Of a DNA stretch of 64,000 bases, positions 10,851 through 23,140 are shown in pieces. The notes beneath the pieces are model-generated. The model did not search any database and had not been told where the DNA came from. It saw only the letters and a list, made by a program, of their open reading frames with translations. The stretch comes from Diospyros lotus (taxonomy: Eukaryota > Streptophyta > Magnoliopsida > Ericales > Ebenaceae), in assembly GCF_014633365.1 (NCBI RefSeq), contig NC_068341.1:23480339-23544338 (forward strand), written 5' to 3'. Every line of letters starts with the position of its first letter. Position 1 is the stretch's first letter. A program made the position numbers and the translations under genes.

Positions 10851-11932
10851 AATTTAATAACTTTAAAATGAAAGGTATGGAAGGAATGAAACTTGCCTTG
10901 ATTGATGATTAAATTTGGAGAAGAAGCAACCTACTAAATCCTAAGAGTTCACTCTCCTTGGGCTCCAACTAGAGAAGAAGAGGAAGTAGTAGAAGAAGAA
11001 AGGAAGAAAAGAAGTAGAAGAAGAAGAATGAAAAAATTAATCGGTAGGGAGTGAAAGAGAGAGAAAGGAGGGGACAAGGGAATAAAGGAAGAGGAAAGTG
11101 AGAAGCAATTTGGGGAATGTCTTCCACCCCAACCCCCAATTATGCTCTCCTAAATTTGCCCTCCTAATTGCACACACTCACATATATAACCATGCGCTCT
11201 TTTGTCATTTTACCTTTTTTTTTATTTTACTTTTCTCTTTTTCTATCCACTTTACACCTATTATCATATATATATACACATCTATATACACATAATCTCA
11301 CTTTTAAAATTTTGATTTCCCTTTATTTATTTATTTATTTTCACATAAAATATTACCAACACCTTTCTCAAATAGTAACACATTTTTCACACATAAATTA
11401 ATGAAAAAATATTTTTAGACCCAATAATAGGTCGTTATAAATCATTTTCTCACAAGTGCTTATACTTTCATATTTTCTCTCAAAAAAACTATAGATATCA
11501 TTTGTAATATTTGCTTCAACCTTTGTATTTTTATTTGAGAGATTATTGGAACTAAGAGAGCTATCTTTTAGATTCATTATTCATTTTAAGTCACTATTGT
11601 ATTACCTAGCTTGTGAGCTAGAGGTCCTACCGAGTTTTGGTAGGAGGTTTGTATTTCCTAGTGGTTTATTCTAGAGGTCTACTTGGTAAAGTAGGAGATT
11701 TTAGTGAAGAGCTAAGGTAGTGGATTAGGGTGGGTTTAGCCGGATTACTCTAAAATTCTTGTGTCTCTAGCATTATTTTGATTGTGTTTTTGTTTACATT
11801 TCACTTTTTGTGATTTATCTTTCAGAACTTTCACATTTTTTTTTTAATTCTTAAACACCCAATTCATCGCCCCCCCCTCCCTTCTTGGGTGTATGGTGCC
11901 ATACTTTGTGCCAACCCAACAATTGGTATCAT

Positions 11933-11945
11933 AACCTATCTCCTT
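11933..11945 (+). other. Copia-1 primer-binding site
   Basis: TTGGTATCATAACC follows the LTR end CCCAACA by one base. It is a mutated form of TTGGTATCAGAGC, complementary to the 3' end of initiator tRNA-Met. It fixes the LTR boundary and the plus orientation. Confidence 0.8.
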
Positions 11946-11978
11946 ATTTTTCAATTCTAACAACCTAAGAAGAGATCC

Positions 11979-13230
11979 ATGGAAATTATGAAGGTTTCCA
12001 TGTCTAGGGAAGGTTATCTTATTGATATGGATCCTTATTTTGATAGCTCATACTATGATTTTTGGAGAAAAAGAATTTGTGTTTTCATGGCATCCATTGA
12101 TTTTTGTTTTTAGAATTTTGTTGAAAATGGATTTGTTTTAAAACCAAAGTTTGAGTGGGATACACATGACAAAAAGAATTTTTTTTTAAATGTTAGAGCT
12201 ATGCATATTTTGTACCATACTTTAAATGAGAATGATTACGCTAAAATTTCTAGATGCTCTAATGCAAAAGATGTATTGAACACTCCTGATTCAATATATC
12301 TCTCAAACAAATGTTGTGAGTTTGTTGATGACTTTCATAAGGAAAATAAATAAGGTATAAAAGAAAGCTCCCATGTCTCAAGAGAAAAAAAATCAAATCT
12401 AATCATGTGCTTCATGGCTAAGGAAGAAGATGAAGTAATCTCTACTTTTAGTTATGTTATTGATGATAGTGATAATGAATTTTCAAAAGAAAAGTTACTA
12501 AATGCTTTTGAGTTATATGGTCGTTTTGAAAAACTATGTTCGAAAAATAGAACTCTTCAAAATCAACTTGATTTTTTATCAAAAGAGTTGGAAGTCTTAC
12601 AATCAAAAAATGAATTTTTGTTTGCTTCTAATAAAGAGTTTTCAATGGAAAAAGATTTGAAAGAAACTCAATTGAAATCTTGTAATAGTGATTTGAATTA
12701 GAAACCTATTTTAAAAGGTAAGATTTCAATTTTATGTAATTATGATAAAGGTGTTCAAAATTTTTATGTTTAAAGGGAAAATGTCAAGAGCTCACACACC
12801 TCTCATGATATTGCATGTTTTTATTGTTGTAAATTAGGTCACATTGCATACAATTATCCTTTTAAAAAGGAAATCTTATTATGGACCTAAAATAAATTTG
12901 ATTCCTAAGGAAACTAAGCTTTTTAGTGTTTCTCATGCTAATCCTCAAGAATCCAAACAAGTTATGATACCAAGAAATTTTCATAGGAATGTGTGTAAGG
13001 ATAAAAAGCAAAAAGGAAACAAAAATCCTTTGCTTCACATTCTATCTATTGGAATCATTTTATAAACAAATGTTTTATCAGAAACCATTTCACAAGATAT
13101 TAACAAATATGGGTTCCAAAGGGAACTCTCAATACTAACAATGGTGAACCCAAAATGGTTTTGGCGCCAAAATCTTATGGATAGATAATTTTTGTAAGTG
13201 TGGTTGACATCTAAATGAAGATACAAAGAC
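11979..13230 (+). pseudogene. Copia gag pseudogene
   Basis: From the ATG at 11979 one frame reads PYFDSSYYDFWRKRICVFMA and, after a TAG, NFVENGF, which matches the start of plant Copia gag (UBN2/DUF4219 type). Further on come CFMAKEEDEV, a Leu/Glu/Lys-rich coiled-coil stretch (about 12480-12690) and a zinc knuckle CFYCCKLGHIAYNYPF near 12816-12863 in which the last Cys is Tyr. WVPKGTLNTNNGEPKMV near 13109 corresponds to the linker before protease. The frame has several stops and an internal deletion between the UBN2 part and the acidic part. Protease, integrase, reverse transcriptase and RNase H are absent. The protein would have packaged element RNA; this copy cannot. Confidence 0.85.
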
Positions 13231-13643
13231 AAAGCATGAAGAAAAAAGGGTTGCCAACCAAGAGTAAAAAGCTTTCAAATTTCATCCTTGGTGTTATATC
13301 TCTCAACTCTCCTTGTTTATGATGATTTTGAATCATAAGTTTACCTTTATGATTTTTCTTGAAAATTTTCTTCTAAAATTTTTAATCATATTGGTTTCTT
13401 AAATTAAAGGAAAGTGATATTGTCAAAATTGTTTTCAAATCTTTGATGTAGGCATTATGGAGGAGTATCAATTTTTTTATATTACCCCAAGTTGTTCTTA
13501 AATTGTTGTTTTGCCCAATTTCGACATTTGTCAATGGTAAAATCTTTTCAATATTTTTGCAATGTCTTTTTTGAATTATGACAAAAAGGAGGAGAATTTT
13601 AGGTATTTCATAGTAGTTTTGTCATCATCAAAAAGGGAGAGAT
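13231..13643 (+). other. Copia-1 3' internal region and polypurine tract
   Basis: Non-coding remainder of Copia-1, the whole pol having been deleted. It ends with TTTGTCATCATCAAAAAGGG and GAGAGATT, the polypurine tract (13630-13643) that primes plus-strand synthesis and sets the 3' LTR start at 13644. Confidence 0.75.
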
Positions 13644-14120
13644 TGTTGTTTTGCTCTTTGATATTATTTTGATGATGAAAAACATCTTTTAATATTATGT
13701 GTTCATATTTTAGGTGCAAATAAATTATTTTATTAAGCACCATAATTGTAACGACCTGTTATTGGTTCTATGTCATGGTTAATGGTTTTATTTTATTTTG
13801 GTGAATAGATATATTTTTATATATCTTGAATTATAGAGAAATCTAGAGGTTGGGGATTTAATAGAATGGGTTGAGTTTAATGTATAGGGATGCATAGGGT
13901 TGGGGCTAATATGAAAAACCCAAAGGCTTGGGATAGCTAAAAATTAAATAAAACCCATTTGTAATGGATTGGGCCTAAATTATGTGGATTGTGAATTTAG
14001 TTAAATTCAAGTGAACTGGGTTGGACCTTAAGTGTTGGGCTAAGTTAGAAAATAAACTCTTTGGACTTATGTGAGTTGGGCCTAATTAATAAGAGTTGAA
14101 TTAATGGGTTAGGTTTTGGC
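13586..14120 (+). repeat. Duplicated segment, copy 1
   Basis: It covers the Copia-1 tail, the start of its 3' LTR and the first 380 bp of LTR P. It matches 17831-18358 with a few per cent divergence plus a short indel near 13963-13980. Confidence 0.8.
13644..13746 (+). mobile_element. Start of the Copia-1 3' LTR
   Basis: It begins TGTTGTTTTGCTC and is cut after 103 bp by a long-LTR element with TSD ATAAT (13742-13746). The LTR resumes at 23480. A second copy of this segment lies at 17889-17991. Confidence 0.75.
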
Positions 14121-14125
14121 CCATT
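13747..14125 (+). mobile_element. LTR P, copy 1 (5' part only)
   Basis: It begins TGTAACGACCTGTTATTGG after the ATAAT target site. It is cut by LTR Q at 14126 and does not resume after Q. The full-length counterpart is 17992-23474. Confidence 0.75.
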
Positions 14126-15313
14126 TGTAATGACCCATTAGGGGGTCTAGGCATTTTTGGGTATTTTATTATGGACTCAAAATTTTTTCTTTAATTAATT
14201 GAGGATTGAAAATATATATATATATTTTATTTATGGAATAAAGTGTAAGTGAAAATAAGAATTTGGTAGTCCATTCACATGGAATTCAAAAATGTGGGAA
14301 AAGTCCAAATGAATTGGGCCATTAAGATGTGTTTAGAATTTTAATTATAGTATGAATGGATCTAGGTGTTTTATTACTTGATGGTAATTTAATGACATTT
14401 TATATGTGGGTTTAAGTATTTTAATACTTGATGATAAATCTCTTTGATGGCATAGAAATAATTTTAGATTTGTATAATTTTATTTTGTGGTTCATGTAAT
14501 CGTGAAAATAGGTATATGGGTATAATTTTTAATAAATTGGAAAATAATGAAATAGGCCTCAGTTAATTAGTTAATGAGTCCATGGGTTTATCAGGTGGGC
14601 TATGTAATAGTTGGGTTGGGCTTAGGCCCAATGGTAAAGGAATTTAAATTTTTATGCGAATAAGAAAAAGGAAAAGTTAAAATAAAAATAGGTGTAAGTT
14701 GTCAATAGTGCCCTTGGTCTTTCTTTTGACCACTATAAAGGTGAGGGGCAATCAGGTAATTTGACGGGGATGCAACATGTAGGCCTGCAACCCTCTCATT
14801 CTTACCTCTGTTGCGCCTGAAGCTTTCCTCTTCCATGTAACCTGCCAACGTCTAGCTTTCCACCTGCCATCTCTCATTCTTCATTTGCATCTTCTTATTC
14901 AACATTTTTTTTCATAGTCCATCATCTTCTTCTCCCACTGTCTGTTGCGTTTGGAGCTTCAACGGAGGATTCTTCATCAGGCAAGTTCTTCTCCTCACAC
15001 CACTCTTTTATGTTCATTTCGTTCTTTCATTCGAGAGTTCTGAGTATGCATTTAGATGATTAGTTGAACTAATCTTCTTCTTCCTTCTCTGTAAATTTAT
15101 TGTTCATATATATATATACATATATACACCCAGTTATATTCCCTTCTAACCTAGCTTTGAATCATCTCAAATTGTCATTATTTCCATTGGGATTATCTTC
15201 CCCAATCTTCTTTCGGAATGGTGTATCCATTGGTATTACTTGTGTTATATATATATATATATGTATGTATAAATCGTCGTCTCCGTAAACAAGTTGATGA
15301 ATCGTTTCTCAGT

Positions 15314-16080
15314 CATCCGAATAGAAAATGGATTATCCGAATGAGTCTTGGGAAGCCATGTGAGTAACATCTGGATGAGTGTGTGTCTCATCCGGATAAA
15401 TATAAACCCATCCGAATATTACCCTCTAAGGATAGCCATATCTGGATAGTTCACCATGATAGCAACTTCAAGCCCATTTTCGACCTCCATAAAGCCCGAT
15501 TATTTGAAAACTTAAAACACAAAAGTTGTATATCTTTCTCTTATATTTCCATATCATCTTTAATCATCTCAATCGAAGTTTAGATGAGAGAGATATGCCT
15601 AGAATACCAAATGTTGTCGAATTATATATTCACATTCGAATATAACGCAATAGCAGCAAACTTCAAGCCAAATTTAAACCTCCATTAAACCCGAATCTTT
15701 GAAAACTCAAAACATAAAAGTTTTATATCTTCTTCTTGGATTTCCATACCATCTTTAATCATCTCAATCAGAGTTCGCACGAGAAAGTTATGCCCAAAAT
15801 ACGAAACCTTGTCGAAGCTAAATTTCTGAAACATGGTGCATCCGGATGTCTTAGCCCATATCCGGATATCCATCCGGATGCGCTACTGTAGCATCCAGAT
15901 ATCAATCACATTCTTGACTTCTAAGATTCGGATGTATCACCCCATATTCGGATATCACTCTCAATCACTCCCAGAGACATCCGAATACACCTCTAGCCAT
16001 CCAGATATCACTCAATGCTCATCCAACATATTCGAATAGGCCATAACCCATCCGAATAGACTTCCCCATATTTGAATATA
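15314..16080. repeat. Cluster of ATCCGGAT/ATCCGAAT words in LTR Q
   Basis: About 20 copies of ATYCGRAT, mostly ATCCGAAT, ATCCGGAT and CpG-decayed ATCTGGAT or ATCCAGAT, at irregular spacing with unrelated sequence between. Confidence 0.75.
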
Positions 16081-16872
16081 TATGCTAAAATCCAAATACC
16101 CTCTTTAATTTTCCAAAATACATATCAATGTCAATTTAGCATAATTATTAAATGAATCATTGAAGATTTTTACGATGAGAAAAATAACATATTAAATCTA
16201 TATTACTCCTCAAATGGTGAATCAAGATTTAACCTTAAATAGCATCTCCCAAAATTATTTATGTGTTATAATTTACATCTAAATCGAGGTAAATGTTATG
16301 AAGTAAGATATGTTGAATTATTTGATGGTGGTAAAATACCTGGTATGGGTAAATGGTGTTGAAAGAATGAATATTGAGAAATAAGAATTTAAATACATGT
16401 GGTTGGCAAATGCATACATGATGCATACATGTACATGTTACATATATATATATATATATGTTTTGCGCACCTATTATTTTGTGCGGAGGGAGAAAGAGTA
16501 CCCTAGAGCACCTAGCGCGGGACGAGATGGCCGTAGCCCGGCAGGTTGACTCCATATTTATTTGTGAGATTTTATAGAACTTATGCACTTTTGCATGCTT
16601 TGATTTATGGCTTGAGAGCTGAAAAAATTGATATTGATAATGAAATGATGCACTCTTGCATGTATTGATTGATGGCTTGCGAGCGTGTGAGAATTGATAA
16701 TGATATTGAAATTTTATGCACATTTGTATAGTGATACATGGTGACATGATATATTAAGTTGAATTGATAAATTCATGAATTATGAATCTTGTATATCATT
16801 GTGGAGTCCTTGATTACTCTTCTTGGTGTCATCATGTTCTTGGATCCTATATATTGTCCATTGTTTCTTGAA

Positions 16873-16916
16873 CTTGCTGAGCCTTGTGGCTCACTTGATC
16901 TTCTTTGCCATTCCAG
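16873..16916 (+). promoter_or_regulatory. Hairpin plus splice-acceptor-like site, LTR Q
   Basis: CTTGCTGAGCCTTGTGGCTC is followed by a pyrimidine-rich run and CATTCCAG. It lies 347 bp from the LTR end. GAGCC/GGCTC can pair as a stem. Confidence 0.6.
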
Positions 16917-17263
16917 CTAAAAGAAAGACTGTTATTGGGGGCAAGTCCAGTAGGACTGTAGTCCAAGGATAGTGGTGTACAAAGACGCTTCCTAACTTCA
17001 AAGATCCTAGTTAGTGATTTGGTGAGATTTTATAGTGATGAGAATCTATTATGTTTATTGGCATTTGAGCCTCTTATTATTTTGTATGGCCATCGAGCCT
17101 AGGGTTATGAGATTCTGAAAATGTAATTGAACCTTAATTTAATTTTTGCCTCTAGAAATGAAATGAGTTGTTAGTTGAGTTCAATTTTGTTCTATATCAT
17201 CTCTGTAATGACCTTCTTTCGAATATCCTATGTTAAACGGGAATATTCAAAGCGGGCCTTACA

Positions 17264-17832
17264 ATTTTGGTATAAGAGAGTAGGTTAGGAGTAAATGGAG
17301 TCTCTGTACACCTAGGCGTGATGGGTAGAGTTAGGACTATGATTAGTGGTCCAAAAAAAAAAAAAAAAAATTAGAAGTGTATTAGAATGATGTCCAGAAA
17401 TGGGTGCTCGTGGCAAGAATCCACTGACTTGAGGTCAAGGTCAAAAAACCCCCTTATATATGCATATATATATATGTAAGTATTCTTGACACCCCATAGG
17501 AATTGCTAGAAGCGAATTAGTAATGAGGCGTATGTGTTCCAATTATGGCGCTTTGGTGAGGAATGGTCTACTTTGGTAGGAGAGCTGACATTCGACCTTG
17601 CGTGCAAATTTTGGAACCCCTTAGCATGGATTCTGGAGAATCGAGATGGTGGATGCTAGACCCAAGTCTTGGGGAACTAGATTTGTTTTGGCATCGCTGG
17701 GAGGAAGAGTTACTCTTGGTACATGGAGGAAGGCAACGAGAGGATGAGCCCGTGATGAGTTATCTAGACTGAGTGGAAATAGTATTTCAGTTGAGTACAC
17801 GTGAACCCCTGTGGGGCCTTCCGGAGAAGCAA
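17264..17832 (+). other. Internal fragment of element Q with primer-binding site
   Basis: TTTTGGTATAAGAGAG directly after the LTR is a decayed tRNA-Met-type primer-binding site (TGGTATCAGAGC). About 560 bp of leader and possible gag start follows, with no recognisable domain. It ends abruptly at the duplicated Copia-1 segment (17831). Confidence 0.6.
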
Positions 17833-18358
17833 GGAGGAGAATTTTGGGTATTTCATAGTAGTTTTGTCATCATAAAAAAGAGAGAGATTGTTGTTTTTCT
17901 CTTTGATATTGTTTTGATGATGAAAAACATCTTTTAATATTATGTGTTCATATTTTAGGTGCAAATAAATTATTTTATTAAGCACCATAATTGTAACGAC
18001 CTGTTATTGGTTCTATGTCATGGTTAATGATTTTATTTTATTTTGGTGAATAGATATATTTTTATATATCTTGGATTATAAAGAAATCTAAAGGTTGGGA
18101 ATTTAATAAAATGGGTTGAGTTTAATGTATAGGGATGTATAGGGTTGGGGCTAATATGAAAAACCCAAAGGCTTGGGATAGCTACAAATTAAATAAAACC
18201 CATTTGTAATGGATAAACTATGTGGGTTGTGAATTTAGTTAAATTCAAGTGAATTGGGTTGGGCCTTAAGTGTTGGGCCAAGTTAGAAAATAAACTCTTT
18301 GGACTTATGTGAGTTGGGCCTAATTAGTAAGAGTTGAATTAATGGGTTGGGCTTAGGC
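17831..18358 (+). repeat. Duplicated segment, copy 2
   Basis: A second copy of the Copia-1 tail, LTR start and LTR P start (see 13586-14120). Here LTR P continues without the Q insertion, so Q inserted into the other copy. Confidence 0.8.
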
Positions 18359-19333
18359 TTATTTGCTATGTGGTGAGATAAATTAAAGGGAAATGTAATT
18401 TGATTGTGAAATGTCAAGAAAGGGCTTGAGGTTCTTATGTTGAGTGTGAAAAAGGTAAGGGTAAATGAGAAATTGTATAAATGGGTTTGATAAAGAAAAT
18501 AGGAAAAGAAATGAGAAATGGGAAATGTCCAAAATGGGCATGATAATTATTGTGTTTGTGTGTGCAAGTGAAGGGCAAAAGGTTCTTTTGGTGAGAAACA
18601 CATAGCCCTCTCTTTCCCCATTTCCCTTTCCTTTGTTTCCCTCTATTCTCTTTCTTCCTTCCACTTCTGAGAAGTCTTCCCCTTCTTGTTTTTCTTCATC
18701 TTCTTAAATTTCTTCTTCTTCTCCATTTGATCTCCTTTATTTGAAGCTTCAAGGGTGAGTTTCAAGTTGGAAGACAAGTTCTTCTTGGTTTATCTCCATC
18801 TAAAGAAAGACAAGTTCTCTTGCATCACCTTTTGTTATGTAAGATTTTATCTCTTTTGGAATTTATGTGTAGATCTACTTGATCTCTCTTCAATTTTGAG
18901 CATATCTTACTCACTTCCATGGTTATAAACTATTTTTTGATAAAAATGAACTTTTCTTTTTTATTGTAAAATCTTTGTAAAAATCCTTCAAAATTTATGA
19001 ATCTTGTTGATGTGGTCATTTGGGACTTTATTTTTTCCAGAATTCTTCAAGGAATGACATATTTTTGGTTAAATTAGAGCAACACAATTACTCGTTGGGT
19101 TGTTTTACATTTTGTCTGTATGTTCATTGAGCAAAGGTAGTTTGCGCATGTAACAATCCGAATTTAGATATTCTTGTGTCATGTTTAAAGGATTGAGTTG
19201 GTTAGTCTTGATGCTTAATATGTTGTTTTGGTGATAATTTTCTAAGCGTTGGATAAAGGTGAAGTATGTAAGCTAAGTGATTAAGTTAGATTTTTTGTGT
19301 TGGAATTGATTGTATGTAAAAATTGTAGCTTAG

Positions 19334-20070
19334 ATATCCGAATGTAGGCTAAGATATTCGAATGAGAGCTTAAGCATTTTAATGTGTGAGTCTTGGGTTT
19401 CGTTCGGATGATTTTTGTGAGTTTTAGTGGAGAGATTCGAATGCTATAGGGAGCCATTTGAATGGGGAGTGGAGCATTCGAATGAGGAGCCAAGCAATTC
19501 GAATGGCCTATATTCCTGTGTGCATTCTCTATTTTCAACCCAATTTCGACACCCTGTTTCAGTTTGAATCTCTCAAAACTCAAAACATGAAAGTTATAGA
19601 TATTTCTTTTTTGTTCCATAGCATCTTGAATCACCTCAATCGGAGTTCGGACGAGAGAGTTATAGCTAAAGTTTGAGCAGATGTCGAAGCTATCTAGAAT
19701 CCGATTTTGTAAATTAAAGCCTCGCATTTGAATGACTACCCTTCCATTCGAATGAGTCCAGTGAAAATTGCAAAATTCATCCGAATGAGGGCACTATTGC
19801 ATTCGAATGAGCTTCCAATTCCTTCAATAATTCAAGCTATTATTTAAAATTCAATCGAATGTCCCTCTGCCTCATTCGAATGTCACTCTCATAACTTGAA
19901 ATCTTTCTCTAATTCATTCGAATACAAGCCATATCATTTGAATCTCTTTGCATGGGACCTTATATCTTTAAGAAAGACATCCGAATGGCCTAGGATACAT
20001 TCAAATGACTCTTGCATCTTTTAAATTTTGACTCCTTATCATTCAAATGCCTCATAACACATTCGAATGT
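19334..20070. repeat. Cluster of CATTCGAATG words in LTR R
   Basis: About 20 copies of the 10-bp palindrome CATTCGAATG or near forms (ATTTGAAT, ATTCAAAT) are spaced irregularly. A non-cluster block with CTCAAAAC...CGGAGTTCGGACGAGAGAG (19575-19660) sits in the middle; LTRs Q and S have related blocks. Confidence 0.75.
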
Positions 20071-21680
20071 CCTCCTTAGCAATACATATATATATATACA
20101 TTCTGAGTCATCGTTAACTCTGGAAAGTCATAGAAAATTCTAGAATTATAACATAAGAAGGAAATTTTAGAGAAATTATAGAAATAATCGGATGGATAAG
20201 TATCACTTTTGGAGAAAATATAAAAGAGGAAAATTTTAAGAAAAATATCAACGTATCCTTCGAGCAACCCGAAACTTCTCTCGAAAGTTTCTTCTTCTTT
20301 GAAAACCCTCATCCTCCTCTCCAACCTCAAGTCAAATACTATCATCTAAGAGGTCTCTAGATGCTATTGAGCGTCACAGGAAGCTTAAAAAGGCAAGTTC
20401 TCTTCTTTACCTCCTATCTTTTGAATTGTAATTAACTGTAAACGTGGTATTGGGTTCTAGGGATTTTGATAGAATCTTGATACATGCACATAAGGGTGAC
20501 AAGAAGAGTACTATGAGAGTGGTTTAGGAACTTAAGGGTGTTGTTGAGGTTGAATACAGGGGAAATAAACAAAAGTTACTACATAAACAGGGGTGTGAGT
20601 TATATGGTTGATTCTTATGGATTAATGGAATTACAACTTAGGGAATGTTTTGACAGCTCAGTGGAGCTTGTTCTTCCCTACTTTCCTTAAGGAATGGTGT
20701 ATTCATTAAGATTTTTTCATGGGACGTTTGTCCCTTCCCCAGACCTTGCCAAGGTTTTAAATATTAACCAACTTACTCTGATTTACTCTTCAAGCCTAAG
20801 AGTGAAGTCTTTCATATCCTTAATATGATTTATTGCCAATAATGGTCATGACATGAAATGGGAATAAATTATTAAATTCAAATATTACTCCTAGCCATAG
20901 TATGTATATTTGGAGCCTATTATTACTTTGCACGCCCAAAGATATTTTTCTTATTTTCCATGCTCTTGTGAGTTGAGTGTGAAATTTCCTTACTTCTGGT
21001 GCTATTCAATCATTGTGATGTCCATGATTATGAGATGAAAATAATGGTAATTAAGAATAATATTCCCTATCATGATATGTTTTGATGCTGTGGTAATTGT
21101 GCATCATGGGCATGTTGTTATGTGTGAACATTAACTTCTCATTACATGCGTTCTCATGAAGCATGAAAATTTACTGTTGCATTAGCATTGAGTGTGGCCA
21201 GCAAGTTGTTGCATTGCATTTGCATGGAAGCAATGAGCAAATGATGCGTGCTACGGTTGTGTACCGTCGGGATATATCCCCCAAAACCAGTAGGCACTAG
21301 CCTGACTGGGGTTACGCTCCTGCGGTGACGACTGAGGGGCGCACCCAGAGGTGAAGACCCTGAGCAAGATTATATATATGTAAGGCTATAGCCGAGTATA
21401 TGAGATAAGACCTATGGTCCACAGATTATCACAGATTCTCTAGTTGCAGGTATCAGGTACAGGCCAGTATGTATTTAAATGCGTTTTATATTATTATGTA
21501 AGGCCGATGGCCAGTTATGTGTTTACCGATTTTCTTGTGTTATGCATGACATTATTACCATGGGTGGGTGTGTGGTCCATGTGTTATAATCTATCATCCA
21601 CATCTAGATGCTTTTCAGATACCACTCACCTACCTCTGTCCCACTACTATCTTCTATGTTTTTCCTTCTTATTTCTCATA

Positions 21681-21724
21681 CTTGCTGAGCTTTGTAGCTC
21701 ACCTTGTACTCTTCACCATTATAG
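21681..21724 (+). promoter_or_regulatory. Hairpin plus splice-acceptor-like site, LTR R
   Basis: CTTGCTGAGCTTTGTAGCTC is followed by a pyrimidine-rich run and CATTATAG|GTAAAG. It lies 319 bp from the LTR end. Confidence 0.6.
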
Positions 21725-23093
21725 GTAAAGTAAAGCAATAGTTGGCGGTCAAGCAGGATGGATGGGTAGTAAGATGTGTGCACGAGTCTATTCTCAAATC
21801 AACGATCATGGGAAAATGTGTGGCTATAAATTGCATAGGTTTTACCATGTATCATGTAACCTAACTTAGAATTGGGTTTATAAGCCCTAGAATTTTCTAT
21901 TTACATTTTGGGTCTGGTGACATATATGTGGTGTATATATATTATATGGTTGTTGGTGGTTGTTAATTTTTTTTTAAAATTCATGACGCTCTTCCTTCTG
22001 GGTTGCCCAGGCATTAGGGTCGCTCGGGAGAGGGGGTGTTACAGTGCATGCTCTATTATTTTGAGCATAAGTTTCAGTAGAAATGTTCGATTCAGGATTC
22101 GTTTATTGAGTTGTAAACTAGGCTCGATGAGCTTCAATTTCACATAGGGTTAAATTTTTTGGCTTCGATTTGAGCCCTTAGTGGCCTTGTTAATTTCTAC
22201 TAAAAAAATTTGTAACTTACTACTACATGTAATTCAACCTTGCTTGGGTTTTTGCAGTATAAATTTTTGTGGTTATATTCGAGTTGTAATCCATTTGTTT
22301 TTATGTAAACTAGACATCGTATTTTTCTTTTCGATATATGATTTTAAATTTTTGGTCATGATTTGAACCCATAACAGCCTTGTTGAATTTTGCCTGAATG
22401 TTGTAATTTTACTATAGTAATTCTTCCTTGCTTCTATTTTTGGGCAATACTCATTGTGATTATTTTCGATTTTGAATCTAATTATTGTTTTTGAAACTAG
22501 AGATCTGAGACTTCAATTTGATATATCTTTCATGAAATTTGACTGTGAAACGAGCTCAAAATAGGCTTTTGAAGTTACCTTTCAAAATCTAAAAAAATTC
22601 TAAAATTTTGTCTCATTAATGCTTTTTGTGTGGGATTTTTCTTAATCATTTATGATTGACATGAAATTGGGATATGCTTATGTGATGCATGATTATATTG
22701 ATTTGTGCACCTGTTATTTTACGTGACGGCTATGTCTGTGGGTGAAAAAAGGATATCCTATGAGCGCCTGATGCGGGTGAGGTGGCCATCAACCTAGTAT
22801 GCGAGGACCAAATTGTTATTACTTGTTGATGTATTTTCATGATGCGTATATATTCATGTATGGATATATTGGCCGTTGAAGCCTTGGAAATTATGTAAAA
22901 AAATTCCTTACTATTGGTGTATGTGCATTAGCATGGAAATGATTACACGATATATATAATAATCACAACATGGGAAATTGATGTAAATGGAAAACTTATG
23001 AGTTGTATTATACTGATATCTTCTCATAGAGTTGTTTACTCTATCTTGATTATCCATGCCTTTGATTATATATCTCCATACATCATAAATATA

Positions 23094-23140
23094 CTTGCTG
23101 AACCTTGTGACTCACCTTGTTTACTCTCATATCATTCCAG
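23094..23140 (+). promoter_or_regulatory. Hairpin plus splice-acceptor-like site, LTR P
   Basis: CTTGCTGAACCTTGTGACTC is followed by a pyrimidine-rich run and CATTCCAG|GTAAAG. It lies 334 bp from the LTR end. Confidence 0.6.

Larger units (their letters stand above)
8422..11439 (-). mobile_element. Solo LTR E, long-LTR gypsy-like family
   Basis: A minus-strand LTR of 3018 bp, from TATAACGACC (11439; canonical TG mutated to TA) to TCGTTTCA (8422). It is flanked by ATTCA (8417-8421) and AATCA (11440-11444), a 5-bp TSD with one change, and sits inside the Copia-1 5' LTR. It carries the family hairpin and acceptor-like site (8715-8759), a donor-like AG|GCAAGT at 10896, a purine-rich tract (10970-11035) and (TA)n runs near 8452, 9023, 9309 and 11263. 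No internal domain is present, so it formed by LTR-LTR recombination. Confidence 0.8.
8341..11931 (+). mobile_element. 5' LTR of Copia-1, 5'-truncated and split by solo LTR E
   Basis: LTR sequence is present at 8341-8421 and continues at 11440-11931 after the insertion. The undisrupted order is visible in the 3' LTR at about 23890-24231 (TTATTCATCTTCTCACAAG). The LTR ends CCAACCCAACA at 11931, followed by a primer-binding site. The first part of the LTR is missing at the junction with LTR B. Confidence 0.75.
14126..17263 (+). mobile_element. LTR Q, 5' LTR of a long-LTR gypsy-like element
   Basis: A 3138-bp LTR from TGTAATGACCCATTAGGGGG to CGGGCCTTACA. A primer-binding site and internal sequence follow, so this copy shows that the whole family consists of LTRs. 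It belongs to the same subfamily as S (33450-36929). It has a TATAAAG at 14734-14740, a donor-like CAG|GCAAGT at 14981, an acceptor-like site at 16916 and an ATCCGGAT-type cluster between them. Two copies of a block around CTCAAAAC...CATCTTTAATCATCTC occur near 15500 and 15690. Confidence 0.8.
19149..22043 (+). mobile_element. Solo LTR R inside LTR P
   Basis: A 2895-bp LTR from TGTAACAATCCGAATTTAG to GGGGGTGTTACA. The TSD is GCGCA (19144-19148) and GTGCA (22044-22048), differing by one CpG transition. It holds TATAAAAG at 20219-20226, a donor-like AG|GCAAGTTCT at 20393 and an acceptor-like site at 21724. An ATTCGAATG cluster lies upstream of the donor. Confidence 0.85.

Noticed and set aside
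15314..16080. CRISPR-like reading of the palindrome-word clusters
   Set aside because: The context is plant nuclear DNA, the repeated word is only 8-10 bp, spacing is irregular and there are no cas genes.
16259..16747. 162-codon minus-strand open frame
   Set aside because: It lies wholly inside LTR Q across the (TA)n run and family-conserved non-coding blocks, with no recognisable domain.
19281..19727. 148-codon minus-strand open frame
   Set aside because: It crosses the CATTCGAATG cluster of LTR R; its residues simply reflect the repeated word.
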